Shown piece after piece: positions 29,920 through 40,490 of a stretch of 64,000 nucleotides of DNA; position 1 is the first letter of the stretch; each line of letters begins with the position of its first letter. The stretch covers positions 391,516-455,515 of the forward strand of contig NZ_JAFMOW010000066.1 in NCBI RefSeq assembly GCF_019049675.1, written 5' to 3'. The stretch comes from Rahnella bonaserana. GTDB taxonomy: Bacteria > Pseudomonadota > Gammaproteobacteria > Enterobacterales > Enterobacteriaceae. The translations under genes were made by a program, and so were the position numbers. The notes beneath the pieces were generated by a model, which saw nothing but the letters and a program-made list of their open reading frames with translations, did not search any database and was not told where the DNA came from.

Positions 29920-32202
29920 TTAGATTTTGCAGGCGCCGCTTTCGCAGTCGTCAGCCACGTCGGCTTTCATGTCTTCCTGCACATCATCAGCACCGTCACG
30001 GGTGTTCTGATAATACAGAGTTTTGACGCCAAATTTGTAGGCTGTCAGCAAGTCTTTCAGCAACTGTTTCATCGGCACTTTACTGTTCGGGAAGCGCGAC
30101 GGGTCGTAGTTGGTGTTAGACGAAATCGCCTGGTCGATGAATTTCTGCATCACGCCAACCAGTTGCAGATAGCCGTCGTTGTTCGGCATATCCCACAACA
30201 GTTCGTACTGATCTTTCAGACGCTCATACTCCGGCACAACCTGACGCAGGATCCCGTCTTTCGATGCTTTGATACTGATGTGTCCGCGCGGTGGCTCAAT
30301 ACCGTTGGTGGCGTTGGAGATCTGCGAAGAGGTCTCGGACGGCATCAGGGCGGACAGCGTGGAGTTACGCAGGCCGTGCGTTTTGATGCTTTCACGCAGC
30401 GTATCCCAGTCCAGATGCAGCGGCTCGTTACAAATCGCATCCAGATCTTTCTTGTAGGTATCCACCGGCATGATGCCTTGTGAATAGGTGGTTTCATTGA
30501 ACCACTGGCACGCGCCTTGTTCTTTCGCCAGTTCGTTCGACGCTTTCAGCAGATAATACTGAATAGCTTCAAACGTTTTGTGCGTAAGATTGTTTGCGCT
30601 GCCGTCGGAATAACGCACGCCGTTTTTCGCCAGATAGTAAGCGTAGTTAATCACGCCGATACCCAGGGTACGACGACCCATCGCGCCACGTTTTGCGGCC
30701 TTGATCGGGTAATCCTGATAATCGAGCAGGGCGTCGAGGGCACGAACCGCCAGAACTGCCAGCTCTTCCAGATCGTCCAGGCTTTCGATCGCGCCGAGGT
30801 TGAAGGCAGACAGCGTACACAGTGCGATTTCGCCGTTTTCGTCGTTAACATCGTCCAGCGGTTTGGTTGGCAGCGCAATTTCCAGACACAGGTTGGACTG
30901 ACGAACTGGCGCGATAGCCGGATCAAACGGACTGTGGGTGTTGCAGTGGTCAACGTGCTGAATGTAGATACGTCCGGTTGAAGCACGTTCCTGCATCATC
31001 AGGGAGAACAGTTCAACCGCCTTCACTTTCTGCTTACGGATGCTGGCGTCCTGCTCGTATTTCTCATACAGACGCTCGAATTCGTCCTGATCGGCAAAGA
31101 ATGCATCGTACAGGCCAGGCACGTCGGACGGGCTGAACAGGGTGATGTCGCCGCCTTTTACCAGACGCTGATACATCAGTTTGTTGATCTGCACGCCGTA
31201 GTCCATGTGACGGACGCGGTTGCCTTCAACACCACGGTTGTTTTTCAGAACCAGCAGGCTTTCCACTTCCAGATGCCACATCGGATAGAACAACGTCGCT
31301 GCGCCGCCACGAACGCCGCCCTGAGAACAGGATTTCACCGCAGTCTGGAAGTGCTTGTAGAACGGGATACAACCGGTGTGGAACGCTTCACCGCCACGGA
31401 TCGGGCTGCCCAGCGCACGGATGCGACCGGCGTTGATGCCGATACCGGCACGTTGTGAAACGTATTTCACGATGGCGCTGGAGGTCGCATTAATGGAATC
31501 CAGGCTGTCGCCACATTCGATCAGAACACAAGAACTGAACTGACGGGTTGGGGTGCGCACGCCGGACATAATCGGCGTAGGCAGAGAAATTTTGAAAGTA
31601 GAAATCGCGTCGTAGAAACGTTTGATGTAATCCAGACGGGTTTCGCGCGGGTAGCCGGAGAACAGGCAGGCCGCTACCAGAATGTAGAGGAACTGAGCGC
31701 TTTCGTAGATATCGCCGGTCACACGGTTCTGTGCCAGATATTTCCCTTCCAGCTGCTTAACCGCTGCGTAGGAGAAATTCATGTCACGCCAGTGGTCAAT
31801 AAAACTGTCCATCTGCTCGAACTCTTCAGCCGTGTAGTCTTCCAGCAGATGTCTGTCGTATTTGCCCATTTCAACCATGCGGGTCACCTGGTCGATCAGT
31901 TTTGGTGGTTCAAACTGGCCGTAGGCTTTTTTGCGCAGGTGGAAGATAGCCAGACGTGCAGCCAGATATTGGTAATCCGGTGCATCTTTAGAGATCAGGT
32001 CAGCCGCTGCTTTGATGATTGTTTCGTGAATGTCAGCGGTTTTGATCCCGTCATAGAACTGGATGTGTGAACGAAGTTCTACCTGAGAAACTGATACGTT
32101 TTGAAGACCTTCCGCTGCCCAGTCAATGACACGGTGGATTTTATCAAGATTGATGCGTTCTGTGCGGCCATCACGTTTAGTTACAAGCAGACTTTGGTTC
32201 AT
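29920..32202 (-). CDS. nrdA: Class Ia ribonucleotide reductase alpha subunit
   Basis: Catalytic and regulatory subunit reducing ribonucleoside diphosphates. An N-terminal ATP-cone (residues about 5-95) binds the activity effector dATP/ATP. The barrel carries the CVLIECGDS and NLCLEIALPT segments with active-site cysteines, and the C-terminal redox pair is Cys753 and Cys758 in CESGACKI. 760 residues, one fewer than E. coli. Upstream lie NrdR-like and DnaA-like sites. First gene of nrdA-nrdB-yfaE. Confidence 0.97.
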   Translation of the reverse strand: MNQSLLVTKRDGRTERINLDKIHRVIDWAAEGLQNVSVSQVELRSHIQFYDGIKTADIHETIIKAAADLISKDAPDYQYLAARLAIFHLRKKAYGQFEPPKLIDQVTRMVEMGKYDRHLLEDYTAEEFEQMDSFIDHWRDMNFSYAAVKQLEGKYLAQNRVTGDIYESAQFLYILVAACLFSGYPRETRLDYIKRFYDAISTFKISLPTPIMSGVRTPTRQFSSCVLIECGDSLDSINATSSAIVKYVSQRAGIGINAGRIRALGSPIRGGEAFHTGCIPFYKHFQTAVKSCSQGGVRGGAATLFYPMWHLEVESLLVLKNNRGVEGNRVRHMDYGVQINKLMYQRLVKGGDITLFSPSDVPGLYDAFFADQDEFERLYEKYEQDASIRKQKVKAVELFSLMMQERASTGRIYIQHVDHCNTHSPFDPAIAPVRQSNLCLEIALPTKPLDDVNDENGEIALCTLSAFNLGAIESLDDLEELAVLAVRALDALLDYQDYPIKAAKRGAMGRRTLGIGVINYAYYLAKNGVRYSDGSANNLTHKTFEAIQYYLLKASNELAKEQGACQWFNETTYSQGIMPVDTYKKDLDAICNEPLHLDWDTLRESIKTHGLRNSTLSALMPSETSSQISNATNGIEPPRGHISIKASKDGILRQVVPEYERLKDQYELLWDMPNNDGYLQLVGVMQKFIDQAISSNTNYDPSRFPNSKVPMKQLLKDLLTAYKFGVKTLYYQNTRDGADDVQEDMKADVADDCESGACKI

Positions 32203-32300
32203 TCGGGGCGATACCTCAAAGGTTTATAAAGGGTCTGACCCGACCACGCAAAACACGCGCGGCAGCACAAGGAGTCCCTAGTGTGCTGGTCAGGATATAA

Positions 32301-32316
32301 ACACAATATATTGTGG
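32301..32316. promoter_or_regulatory. NrdR-box-like palindrome upstream of nrdA
   Basis: ACACAATATATTGTGG closely matches the NrdR box acaCwAtATaTwGtgt. A weaker partner at 32269-32284 keeps the right half (CTAGTGT) at a 32-bp interval, the usual spacing of paired boxes. It lies about 100 nt upstream of the nrdA start; NrdR repression of nrdAB is known in E. coli. Confidence 0.65.
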
Positions 32317-32384
32317 GTTTGTTATTTTCTGATGACAAGATAGTGACTGAATGCCCCTTTTGCAAGTGAACAAAATGGCCGGTT

Positions 32385-32394
32385 TTGTGGATAA
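32385..32394 (-). promoter_or_regulatory. DnaA-box-like site upstream of nrdA
   Basis: TTATCCACAA on the minus strand is an exact consensus DnaA box. It lies about 180 nt upstream of nrdA. DnaA control of the nrdAB promoter is described in E. coli, so a similar link of dNTP supply to replication initiation is plausible. Confidence 0.55.
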
Positions 32395-32908
32395 GTTGGG
32401 GAGAAATTTTTGAGCCCAGCCTGAAGAGTACGCCATTGCTGGCGCGACAATCCTGTCAATATCTCAGATACGATTTTCTTATATTTTTAAGAAAGGTGAT
32501 CGACTGCCGGTTTATTAAACGTTAGAAAAAAATGCTATATTGATCTGGATAACTATTCTAAAAAATCATGTTGCGACCAAAGGTGCGGCCAACGCTCTAA
32601 AAACTAACGTTTTAACCGCGTCGTCCCCCTTGCCATAACGCAAATTCCCTCAAAGCCACCAAAAAATGACTTGCAACCGCTGACGATTTGGCATTGCGGC
32701 ACTGGCCGGAAAGCGCTGCAGAGTAGCATTACTACACACGTTTGTTCATTTTCTCAACGGTGCGCTTTTGAGAAAAATGAGTCTTATTATAAATACTTAT
32801 CATGAATAAATGATGTTGTTTATATATTCTAAATTTATCATTAAGTGGCCTCCCAGCCCCGTGCATATTACCTTCCCCGCTCTTCATCAGGTGTGGGAAT
32901 GAATTGCA

Positions 32909-35900
32909 ATGGTATTTAATAAAATCACGATGTGTTTGTTTTTAGCCTGTAATTTACAGTCTTTTTCAGAGGCCGTTTTTGCAGACACCCTGCCGGCCTG
33001 TTCAGGCATGCAGATAACCGAAAGTTGTGATGCGGGCGCCACCACCCTGGGAAATCAAACGCTCAATACCTACACCGTTGCCGATGGCGCTGAAATGATT
33101 TTCTCCGGCGAGACGGTGTCCTACGCATCCGGCGGTGCTGTTCACCTGGACAGTAATACGTCGCTGGCGATCCTCCCCGAAAATTCAACCGGTTCCAGTT
33201 TGTTTACAGATAATCACAGCAGCGGCAGCGGCGGGGCGATTTATGCTAATGAAAACTCTTCGGTTTATTTAGAAAACACCGGCTTTACGGATAATGTTGC
33301 CAATGATTATGGCGGCGCAATCTATATGAATGGGTCGAATGACCGCGGTGTGGGTGATCTCACCATTATCAATGGCGTATTTTCAGGCAACATTGCCAGT
33401 GAAGGTAAGGGCGGTGCCATCTATTCCCTGAATAATAAAGTTCGCCTGACGAATGTTTTATTTGAGGATAATCAGGCGAAAACCAGCGGAAACGGGAATA
33501 ACGGAAATGGCAGCGGCGGCGCAATAGACGCCACAGACAATACGACAAATTCGCATGGCAACCTGGTGATCACCAACAGCGAGTTTACCGGCAATCAGGC
33601 AGAGGGGCAGGGCGGCGCGATTTATACCAACAGCATGTCTACGCCGTTCCTCATTGATATCAGAATCGACGAGGATTATGACGATAACAATGGTGTGGCG
33701 TACTACCACGACAATGTTGCAGACAACTACGGCAATGAACCTGACGCGACGGGCGGTGGGTTTATGTATCTCGGTCACAGTGAGGCTGATTTTAATATTG
33801 CCGCAGATAAAAAATTGGTTATCGGCAGTACGGAAAACGACGGTGCCTATGACTCGATCGCCGGTTATGGTGCGATTTTCAAACGCGGTGCGGGTGAGCT
33901 GGTACTTAATGCTGATAACAGCGGTTTTACAGGTGTCTTCGATATTTTAGAGGGCACGGTCACGCTCGGGCGTGACGATACCTTAATTAACGTCGGCGAA
34001 ACCCCTTGCCAGGCCGGCCAGGGATCCTGCCAGGGCATCATATTAGGCAGTGATACTGTCGCGAATAATACGGCGATCCTCAATGTCGGCAGCACTCAGC
34101 AAACCTTCAAAAATACCTTTACCGGCTACGAAAACAGCACGCTCAATATTGATGCCGGTGGCAATGTGATTGTTAACAGCGGCACCATGGCGGGGACGAC
34201 TACCGGGGCAGGTGACCTGACAGTGGCAGAAAACGGCAGTTTTACCCTGACCGGCGCGCAGTCCATGGGGCTGGAAGGCGACATTGTGGTGGAACAAAAC
34301 GCTGTGCTCAGCGTCCAGGGCGATGCTGATGATTTAGCGATATTGCAGGCCGATCCGCAGTCCATCGTGCTCGACGGCGGTGTACTGGATTTATCAGATA
34401 TGTCGACGTTTAACGGTACAACGAATCAGATAAACGACGGCCTGGCAATCACAGGTTCAGGCGGCACGGTCATTGGTAATGCCGATCTGGTTACTCTCGG
34501 GGCGGGCAATGACTATCACATCGGTGACGGTACCTCAGCCGGTGATGGTGTGTATGTGGTGATTAATGCCGGAAACGGACGCGTCACGCTGGCAGATAAC
34601 AATGCTTATCTGGGCACAACACAAATTGCCTCCGGCACATTGCAGGTCACCGCTAATTCTCAGCTCGGCGATGAAGCCTATAACCGGCAGGTGATTTTCA
34701 CCGATCCGGCACAGGCCAGTACGCTGGAAGTGGCTGCTCCTGGCGATGCCAGCGGGCAGGTCGATACCACCTCCGCACAAACCGGTGAGGCGCGGGATAT
34801 TGAAATGCGGGCCTCAGGGACGATGCAGGTGGACGACGGCGTGACCACGCAATGGGGCGGCCTGACGGCAGACAGCACCGGCGCGCAGGCGGACGTTAAC
34901 ACCACGTTCACGAAAACCGGCAACGGTACGCTGATACTGGATGATTCAGGCAGCAGCCATTCCGCTGTGCGTGTCGAGCAGGGCACCTTGCAGGGTGGCG
35001 CGAAAAATATTATCGCTGACGCCTCTTCATTGTATGTCGGCGCAAATGCCATGTTCGTCACCGGCCTGGATCAGCAGGTGCGAAGCATTGATACAGATTC
35101 CGCCGGTAAGGTGTTGATTTCCGATGACACTCAGCTGGTACTGACCCATCAGGACACGGCTTCGGCGCTGGATGCCAGCCTGTTTACAGGCGCTGGCGGC
35201 ACGCTGGTGAATGCCACGTCCGGTATGGCGTTGCAAGGCACGCTGAACACGAATATGTCCCTCGACGCATTGACGTATTTATCCGGTGTGACGGTAAACG
35301 GCAGCCTTGATAACAGTACGGGAACCGCCAGCCTTGAGAACGGCACGGCAGGGGATTCACTGACAGTTAACGGCGATTACACCGGCGGCGGCACTCTGGT
35401 GCTGGAAACGGAAATGAATGGCGACGCATCGGCAACCGATCAACTGATTCTTAATGGCAATACAGCCGGTGATACCGCCCTGGCGATAGTGCCGGTCAGT
35501 GGTATCGGACAGGCCACGCAAACCGGGATCAAAGTCGTCGATTTCGTTGCTGATCCGCAACTTTATAATAATGCGGCAGATTTCCATCTGGCGGGCGATC
35601 AGCAATACATCAATATGGGTGCCTACGACTATTCGCTGGTGCAGGATAATCAGGACTGGTATTTACGTTCGCAGGTGGTAACGCCAGATCCGCAACCTGA
35701 GCCTGTTCCCGGTGCTGATGATTTTTCACCGGTGCTGAACCCGAAAACGGGCAGTTACATGAGCAACCTGCGTATCGCCAATAATGCGTTCAGCATGACT
35801 GCGCAGGATCACGCTGGCGCCGGTCATGACAATATTAAGCTACGGGTGGATTCGTCGCGCGACAGCTCAACCTTCAGCCACCAGATTGACAGCAGCAATG

Positions 35901-36649
35901 ACACCACCGTCGCGCAGATCAGCGGCAATTTCCTCAGAGATAACCTGGGCGAAGGCGAAATCCTGGCCGGTGTCGTCGGCGGCTACAGTAACAGCCACGG
36001 CGACAGCACCAGCGCGCTGACCGGGCGTAAATCAGATAATGATAGTCAGGGTTATGCCGTGGGGCTGACCGGTTCGTGGTATCAGGATGCGCACGACCAT
36101 CAGGGCGCGTATCTCGACAGCTGGTTGCAATATGCCTGGTTTGATAACAGCGTCAGTGAAGACGGCACGGGTGACGATAATTATCACTCTTCCGGTCTTC
36201 TGGCCTCACTGGAAGGCGGATACCGTTTCACTCTGATGCAGGGAAATCAGTGGAACTGGACCTTGCAACCGCAGGCGCAGGTGATTTATCAGGGCGTGAA
36301 GCAGAAAGATTTTACCGCCTCGAATCAGTCGAAAGTGACACAAGACGGCGATAGTAACGTTCAGACGCGCTTAGGGTTGCGCAGCGAATGGGATATTCAT
36401 CCGACGCCGGCGCTGCATCTCAAACCTTTTATCGAAGCGAATTATCGCCATAACAGTGCGGAAACTTCCCTGAATGTGGATGGAGTGGATTTTACCGACA
36501 ACACCGCTAAAGACAGTGCCGAACTGAGTACCGGGATCAGTGGCAATTTGGGCGAGAATACTACGGTCTGGGGCAAGGTCGGGCAACAGGAAGGGTCAGA
36601 TGATTTTTCCCAAACCGAAGCGGCCGTTGGGGTGAGTATACGCTGGTAA
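32909..36649 (+). CDS. Type V autotransporter with Pmp-like GGAI/FxxN repeats
   Basis: Surface autotransporter of 1246 residues. A signal peptide covers about residues 1-25 (ending SEAVFA). The passenger begins with about five repeats combining GGAI or GGAV with FxxN (for example FTDNVANDYGGAIY and FSGNIASEGKGGAIY), predicting a right-handed beta helix, then glycine/threonine-rich AidA-like segments with GAGELVLNADNSGFTG. A PDPQPEPVPG linker near residue 930 precedes the C-terminal beta-barrel (about 970-1246), which starts after LNPKTGSYMSNL and ends in aromatic GVSIRW. It has its own terminator. Adhesion or aggregation is the likely role; the ligand is unknown. Confidence 0.88.
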   Translation: MVFNKITMCLFLACNLQSFSEAVFADTLPACSGMQITESCDAGATTLGNQTLNTYTVADGAEMIFSGETVSYASGGAVHLDSNTSLAILPENSTGSSLFTDNHSSGSGGAIYANENSSVYLENTGFTDNVANDYGGAIYMNGSNDRGVGDLTIINGVFSGNIASEGKGGAIYSLNNKVRLTNVLFEDNQAKTSGNGNNGNGSGGAIDATDNTTNSHGNLVITNSEFTGNQAEGQGGAIYTNSMSTPFLIDIRIDEDYDDNNGVAYYHDNVADNYGNEPDATGGGFMYLGHSEADFNIAADKKLVIGSTENDGAYDSIAGYGAIFKRGAGELVLNADNSGFTGVFDILEGTVTLGRDDTLINVGETPCQAGQGSCQGIILGSDTVANNTAILNVGSTQQTFKNTFTGYENSTLNIDAGGNVIVNSGTMAGTTTGAGDLTVAENGSFTLTGAQSMGLEGDIVVEQNAVLSVQGDADDLAILQADPQSIVLDGGVLDLSDMSTFNGTTNQINDGLAITGSGGTVIGNADLVTLGAGNDYHIGDGTSAGDGVYVVINAGNGRVTLADNNAYLGTTQIASGTLQVTANSQLGDEAYNRQVIFTDPAQASTLEVAAPGDASGQVDTTSAQTGEARDIEMRASGTMQVDDGVTTQWGGLTADSTGAQADVNTTFTKTGNGTLILDDSGSSHSAVRVEQGTLQGGAKNIIADASSLYVGANAMFVTGLDQQVRSIDTDSAGKVLISDDTQLVLTHQDTASALDASLFTGAGGTLVNATSGMALQGTLNTNMSLDALTYLSGVTVNGSLDNSTGTASLENGTAGDSLTVNGDYTGGGTLVLETEMNGDASATDQLILNGNTAGDTALAIVPVSGIGQATQTGIKVVDFVADPQLYNNAADFHLAGDQQYINMGAYDYSLVQDNQDWYLRSQVVTPDPQPEPVPGADDFSPVLNPKTGSYMSNLRIANNAFSMTAQDHAGAGHDNIKLRVDSSRDSSTFSHQIDSSNDTTVAQISGNFLRDNLGEGEILAGVVGGYSNSHGDSTSALTGRKSDNDSQGYAVGLTGSWYQDAHDHQGAYLDSWLQYAWFDNSVSEDGTGDDNYHSSGLLASLEGGYRFTLMQGNQWNWTLQPQAQVIYQGVKQKDFTASNQSKVTQDGDSNVQTRLGLRSEWDIHPTPALHLKPFIEANYRHNSAETSLNVDGVDFTDNTAKDSAELSTGISGNLGENTTVWGKVGQQEGSDDFSQTEAAVGVSIRW

Positions 36650-36671
36650 ATCAGTGGATTAGCCAGAAAAT

Positions 36672-36705
36672 AAAAAAAAGGGTACAGCGCAAACTGTACC
36701 CTTTT
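36672..36705. terminator. Bidirectional terminator between autotransporter and ubiG
   Basis: AAAAGGGTACAG and CTGTACCCTTTT form a perfect 12-bp stem around CGCAAA. It has A-rich and T-rich flanks on both sides, so it can end the autotransporter transcript (plus) and the ubiG transcript (minus). Confidence 0.9.
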
Positions 36706-36719
36706 ATGCAGGCAAAATA

Positions 36720-37442
36720 TTACAGTGCCTGAGTGTGGATCATGTAGTTCACATCTACATTTGGCCCGAGTTTGAAATGGTCGGTCAGCGGGTTGTAGTG
36801 AAGACCCATAATGTGACGCTCGTACAGCGATGTGCGGTCAATCATGCCGAGCAATTCAGACGGCTTGATGAATTTTTTGATGTCGTGCGTGCCTTTCGGC
36901 ACCATTTTCAAAACATATTCAGCGCCGAAAATCGCCATCAGCCAGGCTTTATTATTGCGGTTGATGGTGGAGAAGAACACATGACCGCCGGGTTTGACCA
37001 GACGCGCGCAGGCGGCAACGACTGAAGCCGGATCCGGCACGTGCTCCAGCATTTCCATGCAGGTCACCACATCATATTGCTGCGGATGTGCTTCGGCATG
37101 TGCTTCTACCGTTTCCTGCACGTAATCGACTTTCACACCACTTTCCAGCGCATGCAAACGTGCTACCTGTAAGGGTTCGCCGCCCATATCCAGACCTGTG
37201 ACTTTCGCGCCCGCCACCGCCATGCTTTCACTCAAAATCCCGCCGCCACAGCCGACGTCCAGCACGTTCTTGCCGAACAGGCCGTCAGCGCGTTCGAGAA
37301 TATAGTTCAGACGCAGCGGATTGATGCGGTGCAGCGGTTTGAATTCGCCTTCCAGATCCCACCAGCGCGAGGCCACGGCTTCAAATTTGGCGATTTCTTC
37401 ATGGTCGATGTTTTGCGGTGTTGCAGACGGTGTGGTTGTCAT
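36720..37442 (-). CDS. ubiG: Ubiquinone O-methyltransferase UbiG
   Basis: SAM-dependent enzyme performing both O-methylations of ubiquinone synthesis. SAM motif [13 protein letters not shown], is at residues 61-72; [11 protein letters not shown] is the post-I region. 240 residues, the E. coli length. Transcribed divergently from gyrA, as in E. coli. GAGTTACTC just upstream gives only a modest ribosome site. Confidence 0.96.
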   Translation of the reverse strand: MTTTPSATPQNIDHEEIAKFEAVASRWWDLEGEFKPLHRINPLRLNYILERADGLFGKNVLDVGCGGGILSESMAVAGAKVTGLDMGGEPLQVARLHALESGVKVDYVQETVEAHAEAHPQQYDVVTCMEMLEHVPDPASVVAACARLVKPGGHVFFSTINRNNKAWLMAIFGAEYVLKMVPKGTHDIKKFIKPSELLGMIDRTSLYERHIMGLHYNPLTDHFKLGPNVDVNYMIHTQAL

Positions 37443-37601
37443 GAGCGTGAGTAACTCCTTATAACTTGATTAGCGGATTATACATATTCCATCTGCTTTG
37501 GCTCAGTTTTGTCGTTTTGGCTAATGTTTATACGAAATGAAGCCTGGCGTGCAAAGGTTTGAAACGCGTTGGATAATAGTACGCAAAAGGGGGCGGTTGT
37601 T

Positions 37602-37630
37602 TTCCACGTTTGGCTGGTTTGTGGTATAGT
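37602..37630 (+). promoter_or_regulatory. Candidate gyrA promoter
   Basis: TATAGT at 37625-37630 preceded by a TG-containing extended -10 context, with TTCCAC 17 nt upstream as a weak -35. It would give a leader of about 65 nt before gyrA. Supercoiling-sensitive gyr promoters often have weak -35 elements, but this assignment rests on hexamer similarity alone. Confidence 0.4.
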
Positions 37631-37701
37631 TTTACACCTTTGCGCTATATATGCCTACGTGGGCAGCGGCCATGAATAATCAGTAGAGGGATAGCAGCTC
37701 C

Positions 37702-40353
37702 ATGAGCGACCTTGCCAGAGAAATCACACCGATTAACATCGAAGAAGAGCTGAAAAACTCTTATTTGGATTATGCGATGTCCGTTATTGTCGGACGTGCG
37801 TTACCAGATGTGCGCGATGGTTTGAAACCGGTGCACCGCCGCGTACTTTTCGCAATGAATGTCCTCGGTAACGACTGGAATAAAGCCTACAAAAAATCGG
37901 CCCGTGTGGTCGGTGACGTTATCGGTAAATATCACCCACACGGTGATACCGCGGTTTATGACACCATCGTTCGTATGGCTCAGCCTTTCTCACTTCGCTA
38001 TATGCTGGTGGACGGGCAGGGTAACTTCGGGTCAGTGGATGGTGACTCCGCAGCCGCCATGCGTTATACCGAAATCCGCATGTCAAAAATTGCTCACGAA
38101 TTGCTGGCAGACTTAGAAAAAGAAACTGTCGATTTCGTGCCAAACTATGACGGCACCGAACAAATTCCTTCTGTTATGCCTACACGCATTCCAAACCTGC
38201 TGGTTAACGGCTCGTCTGGTATCGCGGTAGGTATGGCGACGAACATTCCGCCGCATAACCTCACCGAGGTTATCAACGGCTGTCTGGCGTACATTGAAGA
38301 TGAAAACATCAGCATTGAAGGGCTGATGGAACACATCCCGGGGCCAGACTTCCCGACAGCGGCAATCATCAACGGTCGCCGTGGCATCGAAGAAGCTTAC
38401 CGTACCGGCCGTGGCAAGATTTATATCCGTGCCCGTGCTGAAGTGGAAGCGGATGCGAAAACCGGTCGCGAAACCATCATTGTTCACGAGATCCCGTATC
38501 AGGTGAACAAAGCCCGTCTGATCGAAAAGATCGCCGAGCTGGTGAAAGAAAAACGCGTTGAAGGTATCAGTGCGCTGCGCGATGAGTCTGACAAAGACGG
38601 CATGCGTATCGTCATTGAAATCAAACGTGATGCAGTCGGTGAAGTGGTGCTGAATAACCTGTATTCACTGACGCAACTGCAGACGTCTTTCGGTATCAAC
38701 ATGGTGGCACTGCACCAGGGTCAGCCGAAAATTCTCGGTCTGAAAGAAATCCTGTCTGCGTTCGTTCGTCACCGCCGCGAAGTCGTCACGCGTCGTACCA
38801 TCTTCGAACTGCGTAAAGCCCGCGACCGTGCTCATATCCTTGAAGCACTGGCCATCGCGCTGGCAAACATCGACCCGATCATTGAATTAATCCGTGCTGC
38901 ACCGACACCGGCTGAAGCGAAAGCAGGCCTGGTCGCGCGTTCATGGGATCTGGGTAACGTGTCAGCCATGCTGGCAAGTGCCGGTGATGATGCCGCCCGT
39001 CCTGAATGGCTGGAGCCGCAGTTTGGTATTCATGATGGAAAATACTTCCTGACTGAGCAGCAGGCACAAGCCATTCTGGATCTGCGCTTGCAGAAACTGA
39101 CCGGTCTTGAGCACGAAAAACTGCTGGATGAATACAAAGAGCTGCTGGTACAAATCGCCGAGCTGCTGTTCATCCTGTCCAGCCCTGACCGTCTGATGGA
39201 AGTCATTCGTGAAGAACTGGAAGCGATCCGCGATCAGTATAACGATCCGCGTCGTACCGAAATCACTGCCAATACCTCTGACATCAACATCGAAGACCTG
39301 ATCAACCAGGAAGACGTTGTGGTGACCTTGTCGCATCAGGGCTACGTGAAATACCAGCCTCTGACCGATTACGAAGCGCAGCGTCGCGGCGGTAAAGGCA
39401 AGTCAGCAGCACGTATTAAAGAAGAAGACTTCATCGACCGTCTGCTGGTGGCTAACACCCATGACACCATTCTGATGTTCTCAAGTCGCGGACGTCTGTA
39501 CTGGATGAAAGTCTATCAGTTGCCGGAAGCCAGCCGCGGTGCCCGCGGTCGTCCTATCGTCAACCTGTTGCCGCTTGAGCCGAACGAACGTATTACCGCC
39601 ATTCTGCCAGTACGCGAGTATGAAGAAGGCCGTCATGTGTTCATGGCAACGGCGAGCGGTACCGTGAAGAAAACCGCACTGACCGATTTCAGCCGCCCAC
39701 GCAGCGCTGGCATCATCGCCATCAACCTCAACGAGGGCGATGAGCTGATTGGTGTTGACCTGACTGACGGTAAAGACGAAGTCATGCTGTTCTCTGCGGC
39801 CGGTAAAGTGGTGCGCTTCTCTGAACAAGCGGTCCGCTCGATGGGCCGTACGGCGACCGGTGTTCGCGGTATCCGTCTGGGCGAAGGCGACAGCGTTGTG
39901 TCACTGATCATCCCACGCGGTGACGGTTGTATCCTGACTGTGACTGAAAACGGCTTCGGTAAACGTACTGAATCCACCGAATACCCAACCAAATCTCGTG
40001 CAACGCAGGGCGTTATCTCGATCAAAGTGAGCGAGCGTAACGGACCGGTTGTTGGCGCGATCCAGGTTGATGAAGCGGATCAGATCATGATGATCACTGA
40101 TGCCGGTACACTTGTACGTACCCGTGTTTCCGAAGTGAGTACCGTAGGCCGTAACACCCAGGGTGTGACGCTTATCCGTACCGCAGACGGTGAGCACGTG
40201 GTCGGCCTGCAACGTGTTGCAGAACCGGTAGAAGATGAAGAACTGGATGGCGTAGCCACCGAAGCGGGCGAACTGGAAGCGGCACAAGCGGCCGATTTAC
40301 CAGACGACGCGGAAGGTGAAGACGATCAGCCAGCTGACGACGAAGAAGAATAA
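37702..40353 (+). CDS. gyrA: DNA gyrase subunit A
   Basis: Breakage-reunion subunit of DNA gyrase, introducing negative supercoils with GyrB. The catalytic tyrosine is Tyr122 in AAMRYTEIR; the C-terminal DNA-wrapping domain carries the GyrA-box QRRGGKG near residue 560. The C-terminus is an acidic tail ([16 protein letters not shown]). In the quinolone-resistance region residue 83 is threonine and residue 87 aspartate ([11 protein letters not shown]); E. coli has Ser83. 883 residues, slightly longer than E. coli because of the tail. GAGGGATAG provides the ribosome site. Confidence 0.97.
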   Translation: MSDLAREITPINIEEELKNSYLDYAMSVIVGRALPDVRDGLKPVHRRVLFAMNVLGNDWNKAYKKSARVVGDVIGKYHPHGDTAVYDTIVRMAQPFSLRYMLVDGQGNFGSVDGDSAAAMRYTEIRMSKIAHELLADLEKETVDFVPNYDGTEQIPSVMPTRIPNLLVNGSSGIAVGMATNIPPHNLTEVINGCLAYIEDENISIEGLMEHIPGPDFPTAAIINGRRGIEEAYRTGRGKIYIRARAEVEADAKTGRETIIVHEIPYQVNKARLIEKIAELVKEKRVEGISALRDESDKDGMRIVIEIKRDAVGEVVLNNLYSLTQLQTSFGINMVALHQGQPKILGLKEILSAFVRHRREVVTRRTIFELRKARDRAHILEALAIALANIDPIIELIRAAPTPAEAKAGLVARSWDLGNVSAMLASAGDDAARPEWLEPQFGIHDGKYFLTEQQAQAILDLRLQKLTGLEHEKLLDEYKELLVQIAELLFILSSPDRLMEVIREELEAIRDQYNDPRRTEITANTSDINIEDLINQEDVVVTLSHQGYVKYQPLTDYEAQRRGGKGKSAARIKEEDFIDRLLVANTHDTILMFSSRGRLYWMKVYQLPEASRGARGRPIVNLLPLEPNERITAILPVREYEEGRHVFMATASGTVKKTALTDFSRPRSAGIIAINLNEGDELIGVDLTDGKDEVMLFSAAGKVVRFSEQAVRSMGRTATGVRGIRLGEGDSVVSLIIPRGDGCILTVTENGFGKRTESTEYPTKSRATQGVISIKVSERNGPVVGAIQVDEADQIMMITDAGTLVRTRVSEVSTVGRNTQGVTLIRTADGEHVVGLQRVAEPVEDEELDGVATEAGELEAAQAADLPDDAEGEDDQPADDEEE

Positions 40354-40372
40354 GTTTTCTTCGTCAGATGAC

Positions 40373-40405
40373 AAAAAGGCATAACATTTGTTATGCCTTT
40401 TTTAT
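40373..40405 (+). terminator. Intrinsic terminator after gyrA
   Basis: AAAAAGGCATAAC and GTTATGCCTTTTT pair around ATTT and continue into more T residues, 20 nt after the gyrA stop. Confidence 0.92.
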
Positions 40406-40490
40406 TAACTTCATATTTTTGAGAAACTACCGCTTAGTGTATTCTGTTACTCAATCCGCTCTGAAGAGCCGCCAGAATTATGGTTAATCC

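Larger units (their letters stand above)
32203..32908. other. Divergent nrdA/autotransporter upstream region
   Basis: No supported gene in about 700 bp. The half near nrdA holds the NrdR- and DnaA-like sites. The half near the autotransporter is AT-rich (32750-32860), as is common for surface-protein genes silenced by H-NS; that role is inference. No palindromic operator was recognised there. Confidence 0.6.
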
